Positions 1 to 6,856 of a stretch of DNA of 16,418 nucleotides are shown one piece after another (positions within the stretch are counted from its first letter, which is position 1; every line of letters starts with the position of its first letter). The notes beneath the pieces were generated by a model. The model saw only the letters and a program-made list of their open reading frames with translations. It made no database searches and was not told the DNA's origin. This stretch comes from Mxb001 sp049431945 (GTDB lineage: Bacteria > Actinomycetota > Actinomycetes > S36-B12). The stretch spans positions 1-16,418 of the forward strand of contig JBMTDJ010000045.1 of assembly GCA_049431945.1 (NCBI GenBank). The letters are read 5' to 3'. The position numbers and the translations under genes are program-made.

Positions 1-238
1 CTTGACCGAACTCCTGGCGAGTCAGCAAGCGACATCGGGGCCGGCATGGACTGGTTCCTGGGCCCCGGGGGTGCGTTCCCTCGTCGAGCACTACGTCTTC
101 AGGCGCAGTTTCGACGCCATCGCCCTCGCTCACGGATGGGTGCTGTCTCCTGACGGCGTCCACATGGACTCCACGGGCGCAGGCATCATCGCCGACGTCG
201 TGAGTGAGTGGCTCGCGAGTCAGTCGAGGACGGAGTAA
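1..238 (+). CDS. SGNH/GDSL-family hydrolase, C-terminal fragment
   Basis: This is the 3' end of a gene that begins before the window; about 78 residues are visible, ending at TAA 236-238. The C-terminal part has an Asp-Gly-Val-His stretch (D51 and H54 of the fragment) followed by a Gly-rich helix start. This matches block V of SGNH/GDSL hydrolases, where Asp and His complete the Ser-Asp-His triad. Family members are esterases, lipases or acyl-hydrolases; the catalytic Ser block lies outside the window, so the substrate cannot be named. The TTG at position 2 is simply the first in-frame codon and not a supported start. The gene converges on the L,D-transpeptidase-like gene and their 3' ends overlap by 19 bp. 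Assignment to the superfamily rests on one motif and is moderately secure. Confidence 0.6.
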   Translation, partial: LTELLASQQATSGPAWTGSWAPGVRSLVEHYVFRRSFDAIALAHGWVLSPDGVHMDSTGAGIIADVVSEWLASQSRTE

Positions 239-897
239 GCGGCATCCCCGACGTTGACCGAGACGATCGGGTCAGCGGTCGGATCAAGCCATCGGACGAG
301 CCACCTCATCGCGCGGAGGGGCATGGAGATGCATCCCTGGGTGGGCTTGCCTTCACTCACGTGGAGGAAGAAGGCTGAGCCCCGGCCAGCGATCACCGGG
401 TCGCGGTTGTAGTCCATGACGACGGCGTACTTGTACACGCTGATGGCGCCGAGTTGCTCTGAGAGGTTCTGTCGGAATCCGCACGATGCGCCGGGCGAAC
501 AGAGCCGCATCGTGTTGTAGTAGCGACTCTTGACGTCCGAGACCCACCAATGAGAACGGCTGACGCGCGTGTAGGGCAGCGACGTGCCGGGATCCTTGGC
601 AATGCCGAAGGCCTCGGTCAGTGTGAAGGTTCCCCGCGGAGTGCGGGAGCGCCACTCTGAAGCGGGACCGACCCCTGCCTGGCCGACGAAGACGCGGACG
701 GGTCCGCGGACGCGGACGAACCCCCCGTCGCGCCTTTCCCATGCCTCGAGAATTCCCGTGGTTGACGCACGTGAAGGCACACGGACGGTGACCACCTGCT
801 CAGGATCGGTCGGAAGGGCCGCCGAGGCGGAGGTTGGCCACGCCATGGCCGTGGCGGCGAGCGACACGGTCACGGCGAGTCGGACCAGGATTCGCAC
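220..897 (-). CDS. Secreted L,D-transpeptidase (YkuD) family protein
   Basis: A 225-residue exported protein. Residues 1-26 form a signal peptide: Arg near the N terminus, a hydrophobic core and an Ala-Ser-Ala cleavage site near residue 26. The catalytic segment is F-L-H179-V...P-T-Q-G-C189-I, followed by a Leu/Trp-rich helix and W-L-D-P. This corresponds to the His and nucleophilic Cys of the YkuD/ErfK (COG3786-like) fold. Family members transfer or cross-link peptidoglycan stem peptides through a Cys thioester outside the membrane, giving 3-3 cross-links or attaching proteins to the wall. Here the residue before Gly-Cys is Gln instead of the classical His of S/T-H-G-C, so activity on peptidoglycan is likely but not proven. 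GTG 897 is chosen because a TAGCCT box lies exactly 6 nt upstream (leaderless start) and no Shine-Dalgarno is visible. The S51 peptidase gene ends 14 nt upstream on the same strand. Confidence 0.85.
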   Translation of the reverse strand: MRILVRLAVTVSLAATAMAWPTSASAALPTDPEQVVTVRVPSRASTTGILEAWERRDGGFVRVRGPVRVFVGQAGVGPASEWRSRTPRGTFTLTEAFGIAKDPGTSLPYTRVSRSHWWVSDVKSRYYNTMRLCSPGASCGFRQNLSEQLGAISVYKYAVVMDYNRDPVIAGRGSAFFLHVSEGKPTQGCISMPLRAMRWLVRWLDPTADPIVSVNVGDAAYSVLD

Positions 898-903
898 CAG
901 GTC

Positions 904-909
904 AGGCTA
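904..909 (-). promoter_or_regulatory. -10 box of leaderless promoter for L,D-transpeptidase gene
   Basis: Reading the minus strand, TAGCCT is followed by 6 nt and then the GTG start at 897. TANNNT placed 6-7 nt before a start codon places the transcription start on the start codon itself. No convincing -35 hexamer is seen. The box lies in the 14-nt gap after the S51 peptidase stop codon, so the gene can be transcribed independently of its upstream neighbour. Confidence 0.6.
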
Positions 910-911
910 CG

Positions 912-1625
912 TCAGCTGTGGACGCGAAGGGAGATCGTGTCCTCGATGGGCTCGACGCCGTCACGTGCGATCACGTAGGCGCCCTGGCGTCCCTCCACGC
1001 GGAAGGACCATTCGGTCCCTTCTGCTGGCTCGGCGGCCACGAGTGCGGTGTCCTCATCAATCCCCAGCATCATCCCCTCCTTGCCAGCGAACGGCCGTAG
1101 AGCGAGATCGGGCAACCAGCGCGTGTAGCGATCGAAGTGGGGAAAGACACGAACGTCTGGCACCACGCCGAGGCCGATCAAGGGGTCCCGCCTCGGGTGG
1201 CGGAAGTGCTGCACCGTGCCGCCCATGGCCATCGCGCCCGCGCTGCAGCCGGCGAGCCCCGCGCCTTGCCTCCAGGTGCGGTGAATCGCAGCCCACGCCG
1301 GCGTATCGCGCAGGGTCTCGGTGAGGAATGTGGGATTGCCGCCGGAAAGGTAGATCAGGCCCGCGCTCTCGATGAGCGGCACCCATCGAGCATCCTCGGC
1401 ATCGGCACGGTTGCGAATATCGACGATGACCTGCTGAGCACCGAGGCGGTCGGCTGACTGCTTGCCGAGGTCGTGCCAGTACCGGAGACGCTGATCACCT
1501 TCCGGTGCGGCCGCCGTGGCAATCTGGACGTACACCCTCCGGTTGTCGGCGAAGAGCCAGTCCTCGACCTCACGGAGAGCCGGAAGGTACTCGCCACTAC
1601 CCACGAGTGCGAGTCGTCCGACCAT
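912..1625 (-). CDS. Peptidase S51 family protein (cyanophycinase/dipeptidase E-like)
   Basis: A 237-residue cytoplasmic protein with no signal peptide. The nucleophile elbow Gly-Cys-Ser128-Ala-Gly-Ala sits mid-protein, preceded by L-S-G-G-N-P around residues 93-98 and followed by Phe-Pro-His163-Phe-Asp and a G-I-D-E-D-T segment around 188-193. These are hallmarks of the S51 serine peptidase fold (class I glutamine-amidotransferase-like), whose members hydrolyse Asp-X dipeptides or cyanophycin beta-Asp-Arg bonds. Length fits the dipeptidase E-like branch better than cyanophycinases, which are usually longer; no cyanophycin synthetase gene is in the window, so the substrate is unknown. ATG 1625 follows TAGAGT by 6 nt, a leaderless arrangement. 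The gene is divergent from the YbjQ-like gene and lies 14 nt upstream of the L,D-transpeptidase gene on the same strand. Confidence 0.88.
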   Translation of the reverse strand: MVGRLALVGSGEYLPALREVEDWLFADNRRVYVQIATAAAPEGDQRLRYWHDLGKQSADRLGAQQVIVDIRNRADAEDARWVPLIESAGLIYLSGGNPTFLTETLRDTPAWAAIHRTWRQGAGLAGCSAGAMAMGGTVQHFRHPRRDPLIGLGVVPDVRVFPHFDRYTRWLPDLALRPFAGKEGMMLGIDEDTALVAAEPAEGTEWSFRVEGRQGAYVIARDGVEPIEDTISLRVHS

Positions 1626-1631
1626 GGCGGG

Positions 1632-1637
1632 ACTCTA
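1632..1637 (-). promoter_or_regulatory. -10 box of leaderless promoter for S51 peptidase gene
   Basis: On the minus strand TAGAGT is followed by CCCGCC and the ATG at 1625, a 6-nt spacing with no Shine-Dalgarno. This is one of a repeated set of identically spaced boxes in the window. No -35 consensus is recognised. Confidence 0.55.
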
Positions 1638-1692
1638 CGAGAGTTCACTCGATCGACGCCCATGGACCACCCTGCGGGGCTCGCGTTCAGGG

Positions 1693-2058
1693 ATGGCTGA
1701 TTCCGCAGACGCACCGATACCCGAGGCGACTCCGTGCACCACGGCCTTCGAGATCCCCGGTCATGTCATCGACAAGCACCTCGGTTTGACGCGGGGCGTG
1801 CTCGTCCGGTCGGTGGGGTTCGCCAAGGGTTTCACGGGTGGTTTCCGTGCCCTCAAGGCAGGTGAGGTGCCGCAGTACACGGATGTCGTCGACCAGGCAC
1901 GTCGGGATTCGCTGGGCAGACTGATCGAGCATGCCCAGTCGCTGGGTGCCAACGCCGTGATCGGAGTGCGATTCGATTCCAGTGATGTGGGCGGCGCAGA
2001 CTCAGGGCTCAGCAGGATTCTCGCCTACGGCAGCGCCGTCGTCATCAGGCCGATGTAG
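1693..2058 (+). CDS. UPF0145/YbjQ-family protein
   Basis: A 121-residue protein matching the small YbjQ/UPF0145 (DUF74) family, annotated as a putative heavy-metal-binding domain of about 100 residues. The family pattern is visible: an opening strand (A-F-E-I-P-G), L-G-L-T-R-G-V, a long helix ending with Arg-Arg-Asp, then S-L-G-A-N-A-V-I-G-V-R-F and a closing G-S-A-V-V-I strand. Members form ring-shaped oligomers; the biochemical role is not established. ATG 1693 is chosen because the domain starts about 16 residues later. ATG 1624 in the same frame would add 23 residues of unconserved sequence and overlap the start codon of the divergent S51 gene. Ribosome-binding sequence is weak. The 3' end overlaps the convergent AhpD-like gene by 14 bp. 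A metal link is suggested only by family name and the nearby copper ATPase. Confidence 0.85.
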   Translation: MADSADAPIPEATPCTTAFEIPGHVIDKHLGLTRGVLVRSVGFAKGFTGGFRALKAGEVPQYTDVVDQARRDSLGRLIEHAQSLGANAVIGVRFDSSDVGGADSGLSRILAYGSAVVIRPM

Positions 2059-2437
2059 TTTCGCGTCCTGGCGCGGCGTCGGCATGCGCGGCGTCGTGGA
2101 ATTCGCAGAAGGCCGAGTACGCGCGGGGTGCCCATATAGTCGCCGGGCCTCCGCCCATCAAGATGGTGACGCCGAGCATGTCTGCGGCCTCTTCCTTGGA
2201 CGCACCCGCCTTCACTGCTGCGCGTGAGTGGGATGCGATGCAGCCGTCGCACTCCGTCGCCACGGCGATGGCGAGGGCGATGAGCTCCTTGTGCTTGACC
2301 TCGAGTGCGGTGCCGCCAGCGAAGGCGGCTCCGTGTAGTGCCCGGAAGCCGTCGTAAACGGCGGGAACTGCTTTGCGCAGATCGCGGGTGAGAGGCGCGA
2401 GATCGTCGAGGACTTCCTTGCCGTGACTGGTGGGCAT
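2045..2437 (-). CDS. AhpD-like / carboxymuconolactone decarboxylase-family CxxC protein
   Basis: A 130-residue all-helical protein with the AhpD signature Glu62-Cys63-Asp-Gly-Cys66-x3-His70, followed by an A-x-x-A-G-A-S turn. In AhpD the two Cys form a redox-active disulfide, with Glu and His as proton relay, supporting thiol-dependent peroxidase or disulfide-reductase activity. All four residues are present, so thiol redox activity is likely. A carboxymuconolactone decarboxylase proper lacks this CxxC arrangement. No ahpC is nearby, so the partner is unknown. ATG 2437 has TATACT 6 nt upstream and no Shine-Dalgarno, so the mRNA is probably leaderless. A CsoR/CstR-type palindrome (2447-2462) overlaps that -10 box, implying repression relieved by copper or by persulfide/thiol stress. 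The 3' end overlaps the YbjQ-like gene by 14 bp. Confidence 0.88.
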   Translation of the reverse strand: MPTSHGKEVLDDLAPLTRDLRKAVPAVYDGFRALHGAAFAGGTALEVKHKELIALAIAVATECDGCIASHSRAAVKAGASKEEAADMLGVTILMGGGPATIWAPRAYSAFCEFHDAAHADAAPGRETTSA

Positions 2438-2443
2438 GGCTCA

Positions 2444-2449
2444 AGTATA
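2444..2449 (-). promoter_or_regulatory. -10 box of leaderless promoter for AhpD-like gene
   Basis: TATACT on the minus strand matches the TATAAT consensus at 5 of 6 positions and is followed by 6 nt and the ATG at 2437. It is the best -10 box in the window. Its first three bases are shared with the end of the adjacent palindromic operator, so a bound repressor would block RNA polymerase. Confidence 0.7.
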
Positions 2450-2462
2450 CCCCTGGGGGTAT
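2447..2462. promoter_or_regulatory. CsoR/CstR-type palindromic operator at AhpD-like gene
   Basis: ATACCCCTGGGGGTAT contains perfect 7-nt inverted arms ATACCCC and GGGGTAT separated by 2 nt. This layout (A/T ends flanking G/C tracts) is the known operator style of CsoR-family repressors: CsoR for Cu(I), CstR for persulfides. It overlaps the -10 box of the AhpD-like gene. A near-identical copy is at 10778-10793. Which family member binds is not decided by the sequence. Confidence 0.7.
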
Positions 2463-2487
2463 CAGCCACCAGGGTCGGAGGTCCTGG

Positions 2488-2724
2488 CTACTTGCCCTGC
2501 TGACCCTCGTCGAAGGCGCCCTTGATCTGCTTCCAGTAGTCGGTCGCCTTCTCGGCCGCCTGGTCGGTGATCTCGGACGCCTTGTCGGTCACCGCCCCCG
2601 CGAAGTCCTCCACCTCGGCCTCGGCCTGGTCGGCAACGCCCTCGTCTCGGAGTTTGTCATTGCCCGTGAGGGCGCCCGCAGCCTCCTTGAAGCGACCCTT
2701 GATGTTCTTGTAGAGCGGATCCAT
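2488..2724 (-). CDS. CsbD-like stress response protein
   Basis: A small, charged, hydrophilic 78-residue protein. The N-terminal half carries the CsbD family pattern Y-K-N-I-K-G-R-F-K-E-A-A-G, then T-G-N-D-K-L and E-G-V-A-D-Q; the C-terminal half is an amphipathic, Ala/Glu/Asp-rich helical region with a Trp near the end. CsbD proteins are abundant general-stress proteins (sigma-B controlled in Bacillus) of unknown biochemical role. ATG 2724 is chosen because AAGGAGG lies directly upstream at good spacing and the domain begins a few residues later; the reading frame stays open upstream to 2805 without a better start. A candidate TAACGT -10 box lies at 2756-2761, and the perfect inverted repeat 2770-2787 lies where the -35 region would be. 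It is divergent from the copper ATPase gene. Confidence 0.85.
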   Translation of the reverse strand: MDPLYKNIKGRFKEAAGALTGNDKLRDEGVADQAEAEVEDFAGAVTDKASEITDQAAEKATDYWKQIKGAFDEGQQGK

Positions 2725-2755
2725 GGGCCCTCCTTGCCTCGTGACGACGCCCATG

Positions 2756-2761
2756 ACGTTA
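2756..2761 (-). promoter_or_regulatory. Candidate -10 box for CsbD-like gene
   Basis: TAACGT on the minus strand fits TANNNT and would start a short leader of about 25 nt that includes the AAGGAGG ribosome-binding site before ATG 2724. No -35 consensus is recognised, because the expected position falls inside the inverted repeat 2770-2787. The assignment is positional. Confidence 0.35.
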
Positions 2762-2769
2762 CCGCGTCC

Positions 2770-2787
2770 TACTGCCGGAGGGCAGTA
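2770..2787. promoter_or_regulatory. Perfect inverted repeat between CsbD-like gene and copA
   Basis: TACTGCC (2770-2776), a GGAG spacer, and GGCAGTA (2781-2787) form a perfect 7-bp inverted repeat in the 125-bp divergent intergenic region. It lies upstream of the candidate copA -10 box and on the likely -35 region of the CsbD-like gene, a position suited to an operator. It differs from the ATACCCC...GGGGTAT sites, so a different regulator is implied. There is no T-tract, which argues against a terminator. Confidence 0.5.
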
Positions 2788-2826
2788 CGCCGGGAATGGG
2801 GACACGGCACCCGTGGTTGCCAGCGG

Positions 2827-2832
2827 TAGCGT
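2827..2832 (+). promoter_or_regulatory. Candidate -10 box for copper ATPase gene
   Basis: TAGCGT fits TANNNT and lies 17 nt before the GTG start, so the transcript would have a very short leader carrying part or all of the GGAGG ribosome-binding site (2841-2845). No -35 hexamer is evident. A second small inverted repeat, CACGG-CAC-CCGTG (2803-2815), lies just upstream. Confidence 0.35.
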
Positions 2833-2849
2833 GAGGGGGAGGAGGTCCC

Positions 2850-5060
2850 GTGTCTGAGAGCGTCGAACTCGCCATCGGCGGGATGACGTGTTCCACGTGC
2901 GCCTCCAGGATTGAGCGCAAGCTCAACAGGCTTCCGGGTGTTCACGCAACCGTCAACTACGCGACGGAGAGCGCCCACATCGAGCTCGATTCCGACGTAC
3001 CCGTTGCCGATCTCATGCGCGTCGTCGAGCAGACCGGCTACAGCGCTTCCGCCGTGGGCGACGCTGAGGGCGGGGCAGCTGAGGTCGACTCACTGCGCCG
3101 AAGGTTCTGGGGGTCCCTGGTGCTCGCCCTTCCCGTCGTTGCACTGTCGATGGTGACGCCCCTGCAGTTCCCTGGCTGGCAGTGGGTCGCACTTGTGCTC
3201 ACGACGGGGGTCGTCGGCTGGGGGGCCTGGCCGTTCCATCGTGCTGCCGCGATCAACGCTCGGCATGGCAACGCGACGATGGACACGCTGGTGAGCATGG
3301 GCGTCCTCGCCGCCTATCTGTGGAGCCTGTGGGCCATGCTTTTCGGAGGTGCCGGAGCGATCGGCTACACGATGGCGCACGGATTCGGCGGCGACTCCAT
3401 GTCCGGCGGCCCGGACCTCTACCTCGAGGTGGCTGCCGCGGTACCGGTCTTCCTTCTCGCGGGTAGATGGTTTGAAGCACGTGCCAAACGTCGATCGACG
3501 GCCGCGCTCCGGGCGTTGGCCGATCTCGCTGCGCCCGACGCAGCGGTCGTCGTGGATGGCGTCGAGAGGCGAGTGCCGGTGGCCGAGGTAAGGGTGGGTG
3601 ACACCTTCGTCGTGCGGCCCGGCGAGCGGATCGCGACGGACGGCATTGTCCTCGAAGGAGCCAGTGCCGTCGACACCTCGCTTATCACGGGCGAGGCTCT
3701 GCCAGTTGAGGTGAATGCTGGCGACGCCGTTGTCGGATCGACCGTGAATGTGGACGGTGTGCTCACGGTGCGGGCCACCCGCGTGGGTGCCGATACGCAT
3801 CTGTCGAGGATCGCGCAGATGGTGAGCCAGGCACAGTCGGGCAAAGCGCCGGTGCAGCGGTTGGCGGACCGCATCTCTGCGGTCTTCGTTCCGATCGTCA
3901 TCGCCATTGCACTGATGACACTGGCGATCTGGTGGCTCGCGACCTCGGACGTGCAAGCCGCCTTCACGGCCTCGGTGGCCGTGCTGATCATCGCCTGCCC
4001 GTGCGCGCTTGGACTGGCAACGCCGACGGCCATCCTGGTCGGCACCGGACGCGGAGCCCAGATGGGCATTCTCATCAAAGGCCCCGAGGTGCTCGAAGAC
4101 ACACGGCGTTCCAGCGTGATCGTTCTCGACAAGACGGGCACTGTCACCACGGGTCGTATGCAGCTCCAGGATGTCCTCGTCGCAGAGGGTGAAGATCCCG
4201 TGGTTGTCGGTGCCATGGCCGCTGCTGTCGAGCGGCACAGTGAGCATCCGGTCGCCCGCGCGATTGCGGCCAGCCTCGGTGTCGCCCCTGCCGCTGATTT
4301 CGCGAATCACCGAGGTCTGGGCGTCGTTGGCAAGGTAGATGGTGCGCTTGTCGCCGTTGGTCGCCCCGCCTGGGTGGCTGAGGTTGTCGGTGCACCCGAA
4401 GTCCCGTCGGCATTGGGCGCTTCGATACAGGTCGCGGAGTCGCGCGGTGCCACGGTCGTTGCAGTCGGCTGGTCGGGATCGGTGCGAGGTGCTCTCCTTG
4501 TCGCGGATGCGGTCCGCCCTACGAGCGCCCGGGCCGTCGCCGAACTGCGAGGTCTTGGTCTTCACCCCGTGCTGTTGACCGGGGACAACGAGCGCGCTGC
4601 TGCGGCCGTTGCCCAGGCCGTGGGCATCACCGACTTTCGAGCCGAGGTGCTGCCCTCCGACAAGGTCGTCGTCGTCCGCGATCTGCAGGCGCAGGGACAG
4701 TCCGTCGCGATGATCGGTGACGGCGTCAACGACGCTGCCGCTCTCGCCCAGGCCGACCTTGGTATAGCGATGGCAGCGGGAACGGATGCGGCGATCGAGG
4801 CCAGCGACATCACTCTGGTGCGCTCCGACCTGCTTTCCGCCGTCGATGCCATTCGACTGTCGCGGCGCACCCTACGCACCATCAAGGGGAACCTCTTCTG
4901 GGCCTTCGCTTATAACGTCGCGATGATCCCCCTGGCTGCAGCCGGGCTGCTCAGTCCGCTCTTCGCGGGGGCGGCCATGGCATTCTCCTCGGTCTTCGTG
5001 GTGGCCAACAGCCTGCTGCTCCGGCGCTTCCGGCCCGTGGCTGAGGAAAGCCGCCCCTAG
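2850..5060 (+). CDS. copA: Copper-exporting P1B-type ATPase
   Basis: A 736-residue heavy-metal P-type ATPase. One N-terminal heavy-metal-associated domain (about residues 4-68) has G-M-T-C-S-T-C. Then follow transmembrane helices, the actuator-domain T-G-E loop, the metal-site Cys383-Pro-Cys385 in a membrane helix, the phosphorylation site Asp427-K-T-G-T, the nucleotide-binding S-E-His466-Pro motif and the hinge G-D-G-V-N-D (623-628). Late membrane segments carry Y-N and M-x-x-S-S. CPC together with Y-N and M-x-x-S-S is the Cu(I) signature (P1B-1), so the enzyme should pump Cu(I), possibly Ag(I), out of the cytoplasm. The TM3-TM4 external loop contains Met/His (M-A-H...S-M-S). GTG 2850 is supported by GGAGG 4 nt upstream. 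The gene is complete and divergent from the CsbD-like gene. No CsoR-type motif is seen in front of it. Confidence 0.96.
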   Translation: MSESVELAIGGMTCSTCASRIERKLNRLPGVHATVNYATESAHIELDSDVPVADLMRVVEQTGYSASAVGDAEGGAAEVDSLRRRFWGSLVLALPVVALSMVTPLQFPGWQWVALVLTTGVVGWGAWPFHRAAAINARHGNATMDTLVSMGVLAAYLWSLWAMLFGGAGAIGYTMAHGFGGDSMSGGPDLYLEVAAAVPVFLLAGRWFEARAKRRSTAALRALADLAAPDAAVVVDGVERRVPVAEVRVGDTFVVRPGERIATDGIVLEGASAVDTSLITGEALPVEVNAGDAVVGSTVNVDGVLTVRATRVGADTHLSRIAQMVSQAQSGKAPVQRLADRISAVFVPIVIAIALMTLAIWWLATSDVQAAFTASVAVLIIACPCALGLATPTAILVGTGRGAQMGILIKGPEVLEDTRRSSVIVLDKTGTVTTGRMQLQDVLVAEGEDPVVVGAMAAAVERHSEHPVARAIAASLGVAPAADFANHRGLGVVGKVDGALVAVGRPAWVAEVVGAPEVPSALGASIQVAESRGATVVAVGWSGSVRGALLVADAVRPTSARAVAELRGLGLHPVLLTGDNERAAAAVAQAVGITDFRAEVLPSDKVVVVRDLQAQGQSVAMIGDGVNDAAALAQADLGIAMAAGTDAAIEASDITLVRSDLLSAVDAIRLSRRTLRTIKGNLFWAFAYNVAMIPLAAAGLLSPLFAGAAMAFSSVFVVANSLLLRRFRPVAEESRP

Positions 5061-5066
5061 GTGGGG

Positions 5067-5873
5067 TTACACGCCAACGTCGCGACGATCAAATCGCCAG
5101 ACCCCCGCAGCCGCGATGGTGATGGCGATCCCGACGGGGAGTCCGACGGACACGAGCGTGGGCCCTGAAGTGAGAGGCGACGAGCCCAGGAACCAGTACC
5201 AGGGAGAGGTTGGTCGGAGGTATTCCAGCGGCTCGGCGAGCGAGGCGAAGAGCTGACCGAGGAAACCGATGACGACGAGCGCGGCAGCACCGGCGATCGC
5301 CCAGGTCCGCCGTCCCGTGGCTGCGCCGATGGCGAAAGCCGCGGCAGAGTAGAGCAGCACCAGGGCCCACATCGAGATAACTGCGGACCAGACTCCCCAC
5401 CAAGGAAGTCCGGCGAGCAGGTCAAGGGGCGGAGAGATGAGCGCGAGAGCCAAGGTGGATAACGCGGTGATCGCCAATGTGGCCACAGCCACGGCAACGA
5501 GTCTCCCCCAGGCAAGTGATGCGCGCTTGATCGGCGCGGCGAGTGTCATCTCCAAGGTCCCATCACCTTCGGCGCCAGCGATCGCCCAGGACCCCATCGA
5601 GATCCCCAGAATCAGCAGGAGCATGGGGTAGAGATTCGAATAGAGTTGACTCATCAGATAGCCCTCGGGACTCGCGATGCTCGATCCACTGATGCCCAAC
5701 GTCTGGCGGACTGATTCAGGTAGCGAATCCACGTAGGCGTCGAAGTCTGCTCCCGTTTCGCGAATCGATGGGTAGAATGCCGCCATCACGAGGACCAATG
5801 CGATGACGCCGACAGCCCAGGCAATCAGGCTGCGCCGCCGGTCGACCAGATAGGTCCATGCTGCCGTCATCAT
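5067..5873 (-). CDS. ABC-2 type transporter permease
   Basis: A 268-residue integral membrane protein with about six hydrophobic segments: one near residues 15-32, a large hydrophilic loop to about 80, then paired helices through the C terminus. The G-A-E-G-D-G-T-L-E-M-T-L-A-A-P stretch after TM2 is typical of ABC-2 permeases, lying in the cytoplasmic coupling region. Together with the ATPase encoded just upstream it should form an export ABC transporter; drugs, lipids or antibiotics are typical substrates, and none can be named here. The start ATG overlaps the ATPase stop in an ATGA arrangement, indicating translational coupling. The 3' end faces copA with only 6 bp between stop codons, so transcription of the two converges. 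Confidence 0.88.
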   Translation of the reverse strand: MMTAAWTYLVDRRRSLIAWAVGVIALVLVMAAFYPSIRETGADFDAYVDSLPESVRQTLGISGSSIASPEGYLMSQLYSNLYPMLLLILGISMGSWAIAGAEGDGTLEMTLAAPIKRASLAWGRLVAVAVATLAITALSTLALALISPPLDLLAGLPWWGVWSAVISMWALVLLYSAAAFAIGAATGRRTWAIAGAAALVVIGFLGQLFASLAEPLEYLRPTSPWYWFLGSSPLTSGPTLVSVGLPVGIAITIAAAGVWRFDRRDVGV

Positions 5874-6787
5874 GGCGCATCTCCGGATGCCTGCTGGAAC
5901 ATCTCGTCGAGTTCATGCGCGTCCGTGGTGATGCGTCGGATTCCGAAGGGAGCCAGCCTGCGCATCACCTCAGCCGTCGATCCGACCACCACGACACGCA
6001 CACGCTGAGGTGAATGCTCGACCTTGGCAAGGCCCTCCACATCGGCCAGGGCGTCTGCGGGTAGGGGATTGTCGAGCACGAATTCGACCGACTGGCTCGC
6101 CTGCTCGAGCAGCGAGGGCAGGGACGCCTGCAGGACCATCCGTCCGCGGCTGAGCACGCCCACTCGGTCAGCGACCTCCGCGGCCTCGCTGAGGATGTGA
6201 GTACTGAGCAGGACTGCTGCACCCGAATCCCGGCGCTGCCGCACGAGTTCGAGCACGGAGTCCTGCATGAGCGGATCGAGTCCTGAAGTGGGCTCGTCGA
6301 GCACCAGCACGTCAGGCGATGCCATGAGCGCCAGTACCAGCCCGACCTTCTGCCTGTTCCCCTTCGACAACGTGCCGAACCTTCGATCGACCGGGATGCC
6401 CAGGTGCTGGCATAGCTGCGACGTGTCCACCGCGGGTCGCGCCGCCTTGCGCTGCATCCGGGAGCGGAAGCTGAGGATCTCCGCGACCGTTGATCGCGCG
6501 GGCAGTCGGAGGTCTCCAGGCAGGTAGCCCATGCGAGCCCGTATCGCGGTGTCGCGGCTGCTGCCGCCCAGGGCGATCGCGCTGCCAGCCGTGGGGGTGA
6601 GGTACCCGAGCAGGCAGCGCATCAGGGTGGACTTGCCTGCGCCGTTGGCCCCGAGGAGGGCGTAGATCTCTCCCGGCGCCACGGTGAGCGAGACATCGGC
6701 GAGGGCGCGGACCTCGGCGAAGTCCTTGGTGAGACCGGTGATCTCGATGCGGGGATCTGCAACGGATGTGACACGGGTGGCGAACAC
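5870..6787 (-). CDS. ABC transporter ATP-binding protein (ABC-2 exporter)
   Basis: A 305-residue ATPase with all motifs: Walker A G-A-N-G-A-G-K-S-T (46-54), signature L-S-K-G-N (140-144), Walker B L-V-L-D-E-P (161-166), D-loop S-G-L-D and switch His197. The C-terminal extension of about 90 residues after the ATPase core is usual in the CcmA/DrrA-like exporter group. It energises the downstream permease. GTG 6787 is chosen because TACCCT lies exactly 6 nt upstream with no Shine-Dalgarno, and no other start codon gives a sensible N terminus. The gene is divergent from pckG across a 165-bp gap. Transcript and translation are coupled to the permease by a 4-nt overlap. No regulator gene is adjacent, so the inducing signal is unknown. 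Confidence 0.93.
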   Translation of the reverse strand: MFATRVTSVADPRIEITGLTKDFAEVRALADVSLTVAPGEIYALLGANGAGKSTLMRCLLGYLTPTAGSAIALGGSSRDTAIRARMGYLPGDLRLPARSTVAEILSFRSRMQRKAARPAVDTSQLCQHLGIPVDRRFGTLSKGNRQKVGLVLALMASPDVLVLDEPTSGLDPLMQDSVLELVRQRRDSGAAVLLSTHILSEAAEVADRVGVLSRGRMVLQASLPSLLEQASQSVEFVLDNPLPADALADVEGLAKVEHSPQRVRVVVVGSTAEVMRRLAPFGIRRITTDAHELDEMFQQASGDAP

Positions 6788-6793
6788 TGACTC

Positions 6794-6799
6794 AGGGTA
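6794..6799 (-). promoter_or_regulatory. -10 box of leaderless promoter for ABC exporter operon
   Basis: TACCCT on the minus strand is followed by GAGTCA and the GTG start at 6787, giving the same 6-nt spacing as other leaderless genes here. It should drive both the ATPase and permease genes. No -35 hexamer is evident. Confidence 0.55.
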
Positions 6800-6856
6800 C
6801 GTCGGCCGCCATGAATTCCGAGTCTGTGCCCTTGCTCACAAAGCTGACCGTGTAAG

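Noticed and set aside
584..1324. A 246-residue plus-strand reading frame over the L,D-transpeptidase and S51 genes
   Set aside because: Composition is dominated by Arg, Pro, Ser and Thr without any recognisable fold, and the opposite strand holds two well-supported genes.
1624..1692. Extended YbjQ-like protein starting at ATG 1624
   Set aside because: The extra 23 residues lack similarity to the family, and the start would overlap the start codon of the divergent S51 peptidase gene.
3090..4565. A 491-residue reading frame on the minus strand inside copA
   Set aside because: It is antisense to an intact copper ATPase, is rich in Arg, His and Asp as expected for a shadow frame in GC-rich DNA, and shows no domain.
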